Source: Caballeronia sordidicola (lineage in GTDB: Bacteria > Pseudomonadota > Gammaproteobacteria > Burkholderiales > Burkholderiaceae). From it: a DNA stretch of 64,000 bases. The notes below the pieces were generated by a model. It saw only the letters and a list, made by a program, of their open reading frames with translations, did no database searches and had not been told where the DNA came from. Made by a program: the position numbers and the translations under genes. Shown in pieces: positions 17,377 to 25,378 of this stretch. Positions within the stretch are counted from its first letter, which is position 1. The number at the start of each line of letters is the position of its first letter. Location: positions 1 to 64,000 of the forward strand of contig NZ_MTHB01000209.1 of assembly GCF_002220365.1 (NCBI RefSeq), given 5' to 3'.

Positions 17377-18962
17377 GCGCCATCCCCCAGCGCAGCTTCA
17401 ATGACGTGCGCGACGCCCTGCTTTCAAAGCGCGAAATCGCATTCCTCGATGTCCGCGAAGAAGATCCGCACGCGCAGCGTCACCCCTTGTTTGCAGCGAA
17501 CCTGTCTTTGTCCAAAATCGAACTTGAAGCCTTTACGAAACTGCCGCGCAAGAGCGTGCCGATCGTTTTGCTCGATGACGGCGAAGGTCTCGCGAAACGG
17601 GCCGCGCGACGGTTCGAAGAACTCGGCTATACCGATGTTGCTCTGTTCGAAGGGGGTCTGAAAGGCTGGGAGCGCGCAGGCGGTGAAGTATTCCGCGATG
17701 TCAACGTCCCAAGCAAGGCATTCGGCGAATTCGTGGAAGCGAAGCGGCATACGCCGGCGTTATCGGCTGAAGCAGTCGATGCTCTGCTGAAAAGCGGCGA
17801 GGACGTAGTCGTGCTGGACGCGCGCCGCTACGACGAATATCAGACAATGAACATCCCGGGCAGCATCAGCGTACCGGGCGCCGAACTCGTGTTGCGTGCC
17901 CGTGCGCTCGCGCCTGATCCCAAGACACGCGTGATCGTGAATTGCGCGGGGCGTACGCGCAGCATCATCGGCACGCAGTCGCTGGTAAATGCCGGCCTTC
18001 CGAATCCAGTGGCCGCGTTGCGCAACGGCACGATCGGCTGGTTGCTTGCGGGCCAGTCGCTCGCCCATGGCAGCGCGCGGCAGTTCGCCACCGACGACGG
18101 CCGCTCCGACGCCGCTTCGCGTGAATCAGCCCGCGCCGTAGCCGATCGCGCAGGCGTGAAACGCACGACGCTCGCTGAGGCGAAGCGCTGGGCGGACGAC
18201 GCGGAGCACACGACCTATCGCTTCGATGTCCGCACGCCGGCCGAATACGAACACGCGCATGCAGCAGGTTTTCAAGGCGCGCCGGGCGGCCAGCTCGTGC
18301 AGGAAACGGAGATGTTCGCGCCGGTCCGAGGCGCTCGGGTAGTCCTCTTCGACGACGACGGCGTGCGCGCCAACATGTCGGCGTCATGGCTCGCGCAGAT
18401 GAACATCGACGTGTATGTAATCGATGATGCAACGAGCGCCGATCTAGCCGAACAAGGCCCGTGGCGCGTCGCGAAACCACTGCCAGCAGCCACACCCACG
18501 ATCAGCGCAAACGAACTCGCCGCCCTGCTCGACGATCCCGCGAGCCAGACTGTCGTGCTCGACTTCACGGCGAGCGCCAACCATGTGAAGGGGCACATTC
18601 CCGGAGCATGGTGGACCGTGCGCTCGCGGCTTGCGCTCGACCTGCCCGCGTTGCCGGATGCGAAGCAATACGTGGTCACGTGCGGATCGAGCGCGCTTGC
18701 CGCATTCGCCGCACCTGAAGTGGCGGCGCTTACATCGAAGCCGGTGCTGTTGCTCGAAGGCGGTACGACTGCATGGACCACGGCAGGCCTGCCGCTCGCC
18801 AAGGGTGAGTCGCATCTGGCGTCGCCGAGAATAGACCGGTATCGGCGTCCATATGAAGGCACTGACGCACCGCACGAAGCAATGAACGCGTACCTTGAAT
18901 GGGAGTACGGCCTCGTCGCGCAACTCGAACGTGACGGCACGCATGGATTCTTCGTGATCTGA
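17373..18962 (+). CDS. four-domain rhodanese-like sulfurtransferase, two domains with the active-site Cys replaced
   Basis: A 529-residue protein built of four rhodanese-like domains at about 8-105, 130-230, 265-365 and 375-475. Domain 2 has an active-site loop VNCAGRTRSI with Cys191 and domain 4 has VTCGSSALAA with Cys437. At the same point domain 1 reads LLDDGEG and domain 3 reads LFDDDGV, so the catalytic cysteine is lost. Rhodaneses transfer sulfane sulfur, for example from thiosulfate or persulfides. The start overlaps the dioxygenase stop (ATGA), indicating translational coupling, and suggests it handles persulfide or sulfinate-derived sulfur in this pathway. Confidence 0.9.
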   Translation: MSAIPQRSFNDVRDALLSKREIAFLDVREEDPHAQRHPLFAANLSLSKIELEAFTKLPRKSVPIVLLDDGEGLAKRAARRFEELGYTDVALFEGGLKGWERAGGEVFRDVNVPSKAFGEFVEAKRHTPALSAEAVDALLKSGEDVVVLDARRYDEYQTMNIPGSISVPGAELVLRARALAPDPKTRVIVNCAGRTRSIIGTQSLVNAGLPNPVAALRNGTIGWLLAGQSLAHGSARQFATDDGRSDAASRESARAVADRAGVKRTTLAEAKRWADDAEHTTYRFDVRTPAEYEHAHAAGFQGAPGGQLVQETEMFAPVRGARVVLFDDDGVRANMSASWLAQMNIDVYVIDDATSADLAEQGPWRVAKPLPAATPTISANELAALLDDPASQTVVLDFTASANHVKGHIPGAWWTVRSRLALDLPALPDAKQYVVTCGSSALAAFAAPEVAALTSKPVLLLEGGTTAWTTAGLPLAKGESHLASPRIDRYRRPYEGTDAPHEAMNAYLEWEYGLVAQLERDGTHGFFVI

Positions 18963-19088
18963 AACATCTGATGTGACGCGGCCCCGTGCGCGTCATTCCA
19001 ACTCCGGCGATTAGCAAAGCAGAACAAGGCGTTTGTCTAATGCCGCGGCGAATCGTATCGTGAATGCTTTTTCCTGCATGGACGATTC

Positions 19089-20024
19089 ATGAAACGACGC
19101 AGTCTCCTGTTGATCGCCGCGCTGACTGCATTCACTGCGCTGCGTCCTCTTGCTTCAATAGCCGAACCTGTTCTGAAAGTCGGCGACCAGCAATTGCAGA
19201 CACGCGGCATTCTCGAAGCATCCGGGCAGTTGAAAGACGTGCCGTACAAAATCGAGTGGTTCAACTTTCCCGCCGCTCAACCGCTCGGTGAGGCCTTGAA
19301 CGCAGGTGCCATCGATATAGGCGGTCTCGGCGATGCGCCGCTGATCTTCGCCTACGCCGCCGGTGCGCGTGTACGCGCGGTGGCGGCAACGCGCTCCCAA
19401 CCGGTAGACCTCGCGATCCTCGTGCCGGCCGGATCCCCCATCAAAAACGCAGCCGATCTGAAAGGCAAACGCATTGCGACCACACGCGGTTCGATCGGCC
19501 ATTTTCTGGTCATCGCGACGCTGGAACGTGCGGGCATCAAGCTCTCCGACGTGACGCTGGAGTTCATGCAACCCGCCGATGCCAAGTCAGCGCTGGAGGC
19601 TGGCAACGTCGATGCGTGGTCTACATGGGACCCGTATGTCGCGCTCGGGGAATTGCGCGATAACAACCGCAGCGTGGCGAATGGTGTGGGGCTTTCATCG
19701 GGCCTCAGCTTTCAGGCAGCCACCGACGAATCGATCAAGACCAAACGCGCGCAAATCGATGACTTCGTGCGTCGCGTAGCGGCCGGTCAACAATGGGCGT
19801 TGTCGCATCCCGACGAGGTCGCGGCCATCCAGTCTCGTGTCACGCACCTGCCCGCCGACGTGCTGAAGGTCGTCTATCAGCGGGCGCAGTTGAAACCGAT
19901 CGCAATCGACCGCAAGGTGATCGCCGAGCAGCAACGCACCGCCGATCTCTACGTTCGCGCGGGCGTGATCAAGACAACGCTCGACGTGACACCGAGTTTC
20001 GACGCTCAATTCACGACGCACTAG
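19089..20024 (+). CDS. ABC transporter substrate-binding protein for aliphatic sulfonates
   Basis: A 311-residue periplasmic binding protein of the SsuA/NMT1 type. A signal peptide spans about 1-25 (MKRRSLLLIAALTAFTALRP onwards). Family motifs include EALNAGAIDIGGLGDAP, DLKGKRIATTRGSIGHFL, and NVDAWSTWDPYVALGE. It should bind an organosulfonate in the periplasm. No permease or ATPase is next to it; the ssuCB genes near 34.5-36.0 kb may supply these. It lies between the rhodanese and the acyl-CoA-dehydrogenase-like gene, all on the same strand. Confidence 0.88.
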   Translation: MKRRSLLLIAALTAFTALRPLASIAEPVLKVGDQQLQTRGILEASGQLKDVPYKIEWFNFPAAQPLGEALNAGAIDIGGLGDAPLIFAYAAGARVRAVAATRSQPVDLAILVPAGSPIKNAADLKGKRIATTRGSIGHFLVIATLERAGIKLSDVTLEFMQPADAKSALEAGNVDAWSTWDPYVALGELRDNNRSVANGVGLSSGLSFQAATDESIKTKRAQIDDFVRRVAAGQQWALSHPDEVAAIQSRVTHLPADVLKVVYQRAQLKPIAIDRKVIAEQQRTADLYVRAGVIKTTLDVTPSFDAQFTTH

Positions 20025-20048
20025 TAATTTTCATCAACGGACCATCCG

Positions 20049-21275
20049 ATGACCGTACGGCATCCTTCCACTGCCTTGCAGGACCCTGTTGCGCTCGACG
20101 CCCTCGCCGATCTCGACAGCGCCGCAGCCGATCAATGGCTTGCGTCGCTCACTCAGGACTTTGCTGCGAGCGCCGGCGCGCTGGATCGTGATGCACTCTT
20201 TCCGCACGACAACCTCGCGCGGTTGCGCAGCGCCGGCTTGCTGGCGCTGACGGTGCCACAAGCACTTGGCGGCCGCCAGGCCACGCTCCCGCAAGTGCTC
20301 AAAGTGATACGCGCGGTGGCGCGCGGCGAGCCGTCGACGGCGCTGATCCTTGTGATGCAATGTCTCTATCATCTGCGTCTCCAGGCCAATCCGAACTGGC
20401 CGCAAGCATTGAAGGAGCACGTGGCGCGCGATGCGGTGGAACACGGTGCGCTCATCAACTCCCTGCGCGTGGAGCCCGAGCTGGGCTCGCCCTCGCGCGG
20501 CGGTCTACCCGGCACGATCGGTCGTCTGACCGATAGCGGCGACGCGTGGATTCTCAACGGCAGCAAGATCTATTCGACGGGCAGTCCGGGCCTGACATGG
20601 TTCGCTGTCTGGGGCCGCACCGACGAAAGCTCGCCCCGTGTGGGGACGTTCCTTGTGCATCGTGATACACCGGGGATCAAGTTCGGTGAGCCATGGAACC
20701 ACCTCGGCATGCGCGCAACCGGCAGTCACGAAGTGATCTTCGATAACGTGCCTGTTCCCGCTGCCCATGCAGTCGACTTTAATTCTCCCGAGATCGCCGC
20801 AAGCGGCATGGACCCGCTGACTACGCTGTGGATGAACGTACTGCTTTCGTCGATCTACGACGCTGTCGCCCGCTCTGCGCGCGACTGGTTTGCGTCCTGG
20901 GCAGCGGATCGCAAACCCGCCAACCTGGGTGCGCCGCTATCGAGCCTCGCCAGTTTCCAGCAGACGCTTGGCCGTATCGACGCATTGTTGCTCAACAATC
21001 GCGTGCTGCTGGACGCTGGTTCGAAGGGCGACATTCCACTGCATGAAGCACCCGCCATTAAATACCTCGTGACGCAGAACGCCATCGCCGCCGTTGAACT
21101 CGCGGTCGAGGCAAGCGGCAATCCGGGGCTGAGCCGCAACAATGCGCTGGAGCGCCACCATCGCGACGTGCTGTGCTCACGCATTCATACGCCGCAAAAC
21201 GACGCGCTGCTCGGCGCATTCGGACGCGCCGCCTTCGCGGGATTGGCCGCGCACCAAGCCAACTCTTCTAATTAA
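20049..21275 (+). CDS. acyl-CoA-dehydrogenase-fold flavoenzyme (SfnB/DszC-like)
   Basis: A 408-residue flavoprotein with the acyl-CoA dehydrogenase fold: N-terminal helical domain (about 25-135), a beta domain with WILNGSKIYSTGSPG and MRATGSHEVIFDNVPVP, and a C-terminal helical domain (about 260-400). The usual catalytic Glu region is not obvious, and the layout resembles the SfnB/DszC branch, whose members are reduced-flavin-dependent monooxygenases or helpers in organosulfur oxidation. It lies directly between the sulfonate-binding protein and the second SsuD-like gene (12 bases), which supports a sulfur role. Confidence 0.8.
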   Translation: MTVRHPSTALQDPVALDALADLDSAAADQWLASLTQDFAASAGALDRDALFPHDNLARLRSAGLLALTVPQALGGRQATLPQVLKVIRAVARGEPSTALILVMQCLYHLRLQANPNWPQALKEHVARDAVEHGALINSLRVEPELGSPSRGGLPGTIGRLTDSGDAWILNGSKIYSTGSPGLTWFAVWGRTDESSPRVGTFLVHRDTPGIKFGEPWNHLGMRATGSHEVIFDNVPVPAAHAVDFNSPEIAASGMDPLTTLWMNVLLSSIYDAVARSARDWFASWAADRKPANLGAPLSSLASFQQTLGRIDALLLNNRVLLDAGSKGDIPLHEAPAIKYLVTQNAIAAVELAVEASGNPGLSRNNALERHHRDVLCSRIHTPQNDALLGAFGRAAFAGLAAHQANSSN

Positions 21276-21287
21276 GGGAGCACCACC

Positions 21288-22406
21288 ATGAGCGTTGAAT
21301 TCATCGGCTATGTGAGCCATCAGGAATCAAGCGAAATCCACTTGCCGCAGGGACCGGCAGTCAATCCGCCGTATATTGCGGCAGTCGCGCAAGCGCATGA
21401 ATACGGTGGTTTCGATCGCGTGTTGATCGCTCATTCAAGCGCGTCGCCGGACGGCTTCCAGATCGCGTCGTTCGTCGCGCAACAGACGAAGCGTTTGGGC
21501 ATCCTGCTTGCGCATCGGCCGGGCTTTGTCGCGCCGACGCTCGCCGCCCGTCAACTCGCCACGCTCGATCACTTCAGCGCGGGCCGCACCGCCGTGCACA
21601 TCATCTCCGGCGGCGACGATACCGAGCAGCAACGCGATGGCGACTTCCTCGATCACGACGAGCGCTATAAGCGCACCGACGAATATCTCGATGTCGTGAA
21701 GCGTTCATGGACCAGCGAAACGCCGTTCGATCATGAGGGCGCGTTCTATCGGGTGAAGGGTCACCGGTCACTAGTCAGACCGGTGCAAAAGCCGCATCTG
21801 CCGGTGTATTTCGGTGGTTCATCGGAAGCAGCAATCCAGGTCGCGGGCAAGCACGCCGACGTCTTTGCGCTGTGGGGCGAGTCGCTGGCCCAGGTCGCCG
21901 AGACCATCGCGCGGGTGCGCGCGGCTGCGAAACCGTATGGTCGTGAGAACGCAATCCGCTTCAGCCTTTCGCTGCGCCCAATCATCGCTTCGACCGAAGA
22001 TGCCGCATGGGCACGCGCGGAGTCGATCCTCGCACGCGCGACCGACGTAGTGAAAAGCAATCCTAACTTCACGCGGCGACCTAGCGAACCCAAGAACGTT
22101 GGCGCACAACGCCTGCTGGCCGAAGCGGCGAAGGGAACCGTGGTGGACAAGCGTCTATGGACCGGCATCACCGCGCTGACGAAAGCGGCAGGCAACTCCA
22201 CGTCGCTGGTCGGCACGCCCGACCAGGTGACAGAAGCGTTGATCGAGTATTACCGTCTCGGCATCTCGACGTTCCTGATTCGAGGTTTCGATCCGCTGGT
22301 AGACGCGCTGGGTTATGGGCGCGACCTGTTGCCGCTGGTACACGCGGCAGTTGCACAAGAGGACAGCAAAGCGAATTCAAAGGAACTCGACGCCGTTCAG
22401 GCCTGA
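21288..22406 (+). CDS. LLM-class FMNH2-dependent sulfonate monooxygenase (SsuD-like), copy 2
   Basis: A 372-residue paralogue of the enzyme at 15689, similar over its full length: VEFIGYVSHQ, AHRPGFVAPTLAARQLATLD, IISGGDDTEQQRDGDF, HDERYKRTDEYL, LVGTPDQVTEALIEYYRLG and TFLIRGFDPLVDALGYG. It should act with FMNH2 on a sulfonate or sulfone, possibly with different chain preference from copy 1. AAGGGAG lies at 21274-21280. It ends the cluster, 39 bases from the convergent GTPase gene. Confidence 0.9.
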   Translation: MSVEFIGYVSHQESSEIHLPQGPAVNPPYIAAVAQAHEYGGFDRVLIAHSSASPDGFQIASFVAQQTKRLGILLAHRPGFVAPTLAARQLATLDHFSAGRTAVHIISGGDDTEQQRDGDFLDHDERYKRTDEYLDVVKRSWTSETPFDHEGAFYRVKGHRSLVRPVQKPHLPVYFGGSSEAAIQVAGKHADVFALWGESLAQVAETIARVRAAAKPYGRENAIRFSLSLRPIIASTEDAAWARAESILARATDVVKSNPNFTRRPSEPKNVGAQRLLAEAAKGTVVDKRLWTGITALTKAAGNSTSLVGTPDQVTEALIEYYRLGISTFLIRGFDPLVDALGYGRDLLPLVHAAVAQEDSKANSKELDAVQA

Positions 22407-22445
22407 ACGAAATCGGGCAACGTGAACGGCGGTGACATCGGGCAG

Positions 22446-23429
22446 CTACCGCTGCAGCGCCGTCCACGTAACGCCCAACGCGCCCTCGACCTGTTGCAGT
22501 TCCACCATCGCGCAGTCGCGAACAATAAACACTGCGGCAAGGTCGTCGAATGCTGTCGTAGCAAGACGTCTGGGCGCAGCGAACGTTGTTCCTACGCTCT
22601 GAAGTAAAACCCGATCGGAGCCAGGAGGGCCGGCGACGATCGCCTTCATGCGAAGCAGCCGATCACCGGTCATGCCGGCTATATTTTCGAGCCAGTCAAG
22701 CACATCTTCCCAGTTTGGCCTTTGCGTAAACCGGGCGCGGAACACGCGCACGCGAGGATGGAGCAGGGTCTCGCTGACCTGCGTTGGCTCGCTGTGTACG
22801 ATCTGTGGTGGCAGCGAAGTATCGACCTCTGCAAAGGCCTCACGCGCCCGGATTGACGCAGTTGATTCATCGACAATACGCGCCATCGGATTGATGCCGG
22901 CGACTACGCTGCGCGCCTGCGCGCGCCGGTCAGGACTGACAAGATCAATCTTGGTCAACACCACCGTCTGTGCGGCAGTCAGCTGCGCGCAGGCATCGTC
23001 GAAATCGCGGTCGAGCGGTGGACGGCTACAGTCATAAGTGGCCACAATATGCAGCCGAAAGCGCAACCTGGCGAGTTGTTCCAGCGAACGGATGACAGCC
23101 CCAGGCCGCGACAACCCGCTGCACTCCAGAACAATGCGCTCGAGTGGCTGTTGCCCCGCCTCCTCACGCAAAGCGACCAGCGCTTCGACTGTCGTAACAA
23201 GATCATTCGTCAACGAACAACACACGCAACCGTTACTGAGGGTTGCCATTGTCATGCCACGAGCCGATTCAGAAAGAACCGCCCCGTCAATGTTGATGGC
23301 GCCGACCTCGTTCACAATGACCGCTGTCGATGCACCGCCGCCCAAGTCAAGCAACGCTTCGAGCAACGACGTCTTGCCGCTACCCAGAATACCGGCGAGG
23401 ATGACAAATTGCGTGGATGTCGCGTTCAT
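22446..23429 (-). CDS. COG0523 (CobW/ZNG-type) GTPase, putative metallochaperone
   Basis: A 327-residue G3E-family P-loop GTPase. The P-loop is GILGSGKTSL (13-22), the metal-binding motif characteristic of COG0523 is GCVCC (67-71), the Walker B region gives LECSGLSRP, and the guanine-specificity motif is LTKIDL. A C-terminal CobW domain follows (about 225-325). COG0523 proteins deliver metals such as Zn, Co or Fe to client enzymes. Its ATG overlaps the stop of the upstream metal-dependent amidohydrolase gene (ATGA), so that enzyme is the likely client. There is no His-rich loop. Confidence 0.88.
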   Translation of the reverse strand: MNATSTQFVILAGILGSGKTSLLEALLDLGGGASTAVIVNEVGAINIDGAVLSESARGMTMATLSNGCVCCSLTNDLVTTVEALVALREEAGQQPLERIVLECSGLSRPGAVIRSLEQLARLRFRLHIVATYDCSRPPLDRDFDDACAQLTAAQTVVLTKIDLVSPDRRAQARSVVAGINPMARIVDESTASIRAREAFAEVDTSLPPQIVHSEPTQVSETLLHPRVRVFRARFTQRPNWEDVLDWLENIAGMTGDRLLRMKAIVAGPPGSDRVLLQSVGTTFAAPRRLATTAFDDLAAVFIVRDCAMVELQQVEGALGVTWTALQR

Positions 23430-25045
23430 GTCTTCGACCTGATGGTTGATCCGAAGGGCGTCTCGCCATCCGGCCACGTGGCCGACACCATCGCGCGCAC
23501 GTCAGCCAGTAGCTCATCGACCGGAAACACAACCCCGCCCTTGATGGTCAGTTCAATCGAGCGCTTTTGTTCCAACGAACGCAACTCGTCGTTCAGCCGC
23601 AAGGCACCGGTTCCGTAAAGCAGCTTGAAATCGGTCAAAGGATTCTGGTCGTGCACGAGAATGTCCGCACAGCGACCGACTTCGAGCGCGCCAGTCTCGT
23701 CTTCTATGCCCAGCAGCTCGGCAGATTGAGCGGTCGCTGCGCGCAGCACCTCTAGCGGCGAGAATCCTGCCTCCTGAAACAGTTCGAGTTCCCGGACATA
23801 ACCGAACCCGTAGATCTGGAACATGAACCCGGAGTCGCTGCCCGGGCATACGCGACCGCCCCTGTTCTTGTACTCGTTGAGGAACTGCATCAGGATGCGA
23901 AAACTCTCGCGCCACTCGACTTCGTTCGTGACCGACCAGCGATAAAAATACGCACCGTGGCCGCCGCGCTGCGGCTGGAAATACTTCCACGTGGTGTTGT
24001 CCGTGTACGCGTCGTGCCATTCAGCCCTGCGTGCACGCATGAGATCCCGGTTGCCGTCATACACGTTCATCGTAGGGACGAAAGTGTGGCCGACGGCGAG
24101 GAACGCATCCAGCACGTCATTCCACTTCTGACTGCCCGGTTTCGCCGCCTGGAGGAACGTCTGGCCGGCAGTGGAGAATCTCAGGTACTCGTCGTTATAG
24201 TTATAGTCGTCGCCAATCGTTTGCAGCGTTCTGCCCTCGAAGAGCGCCTCCGGTAAGCCATACGCGTGCTCGGTGCTTGTCAGCCCCCATTGCGCGGTCT
24301 TGAGCGCGTTCATACGGCCCACCGATAGCTGAGCATGATGGCAACACGTACGCAGCCCCAACAGCTTGCACTCGTCCAGAGCCGCTTGCATGATCGCCGG
24401 CGGTGCGCCGAAAAACTTCACCCCTTTTGCGCCTCTCTCACTGACTCTTCTCAGCCATTGCCGTCCTTCTTCGGGACTGTAGATCGTCTTGAGGTAGTCG
24501 TTGACGGCAGGAAAGTAGACATACGGGTACAGGTGCGGCGCCGCGATGCGGTTCGCGTCGGCCGCAGCCTTCTGCTCACAGGTCCATTCGAGTCCGTTCA
24601 TGCAGCCCGCTTCACGCACCGACGTCACACCATGCGCAAGCCAAAGCTTGTACACATAGTCCGCCGGCATCATTTCGCCGTTTTCCGCATGAAACGGGGT
24701 GCCGATATGCGCGTGACAGTCGATGAATCCCGGCGTCACGAACTTGGCCGTGCAGTCGATCTCGTGGTCACCCGCGGCCGGCCTGCGTTGCTCGTTGATC
24801 GGAAGTCCGGGCACGCCTACCGCTGCAATTTCAGTGATCCGGTCGCCTTCGATGACGATATCGGCGGGTCCCCAAGGGGGCGCCCCGGTGCCGTCCATCA
24901 CCGTTGCACCGCGCAGGACCAGCCGGCGAAACGGGCCGTCGCCACGGTCTCGCGACGAGGACGGACGCACCTGGCCAAGCCCCTTCCTTGCAAAGCCCGC
25001 GACCATTTCTTCGCCGACTTCAATGGTGATGTTTGGCGTTGTCAT
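23426..25045 (-). CDS. metal-dependent amidohydrolase
   Basis: A 539-residue enzyme of the amidohydrolase superfamily (imidazolonepropionase-like branch). The N-terminal beta part carries LVLRGATVMDGTG, then the metal motif DCHAHIG (His111, His113), a lysine in KGVKFFG (Lys207/210), HHAQL (His236/237), TEHAYG (His260) and GSDSG (Asp404), with ELLGIEDETGALEVGRCADI near the end. These residues form the usual one- or two-metal site, so the enzyme is likely active on a cyclic or linear amide. It is about 100 residues longer than simple relatives, mostly around 275-400. Coupled to a COG0523 GTPase and divergent from an MFS importer. Confidence 0.88.
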   Translation of the reverse strand: MTTPNITIEVGEEMVAGFARKGLGQVRPSSSRDRGDGPFRRLVLRGATVMDGTGAPPWGPADIVIEGDRITEIAAVGVPGLPINEQRRPAAGDHEIDCTAKFVTPGFIDCHAHIGTPFHAENGEMMPADYVYKLWLAHGVTSVREAGCMNGLEWTCEQKAAADANRIAAPHLYPYVYFPAVNDYLKTIYSPEEGRQWLRRVSERGAKGVKFFGAPPAIMQAALDECKLLGLRTCCHHAQLSVGRMNALKTAQWGLTSTEHAYGLPEALFEGRTLQTIGDDYNYNDEYLRFSTAGQTFLQAAKPGSQKWNDVLDAFLAVGHTFVPTMNVYDGNRDLMRARRAEWHDAYTDNTTWKYFQPQRGGHGAYFYRWSVTNEVEWRESFRILMQFLNEYKNRGGRVCPGSDSGFMFQIYGFGYVRELELFQEAGFSPLEVLRAATAQSAELLGIEDETGALEVGRCADILVHDQNPLTDFKLLYGTGALRLNDELRSLEQKRSIELTIKGGVVFPVDELLADVRAMVSATWPDGETPFGSTIRSKT

Positions 25046-25378
25046 TGTTCCTCCCGGTTTCCGCTATCGGCGCAACGAGTTCAACCCTGATCGCGCGAGC
25101 GCTGATTTGTGAATGCTATGTCAGAAGACTTTCGGCCAGGGCACAGGGTAGAAATTCAAAAAAACAGGAGATACCTATCAAACATACGAAACAGTCAAAA
25201 AAGTTTCCTTTTTTCTGGCGCTTATCCTATTTTTTATACGAATCCAACGGTGTTCATTGCGTTGTTTTGAGGGTAGTTGTGCGAATTGTGGATGAGTCCA
25301 ATGACCAACAGGGAGCGCGCGGACAACCCGTGCGTTCAACCTCATAGACGAAGTCACACGCATGCATCGGGAGTGGAG
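25046..25378. promoter_or_regulatory. divergent promoter region, amidohydrolase and MFS transporter
   Basis: About 330 bases between two divergent starts. The section 25150-25250 is strikingly AT-rich. It holds a perfect inverted repeat AAAAAAG-TTTC-CTTTTTT (25197-25214) and a weaker pair CAACG (25245-25249) / CGTTG (25260-25264). These are candidate operator elements, perhaps for the PucR-type regulator encoded downstream of the transporter; the binding site of that regulator is unknown, so this is inference. Confidence 0.5.
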
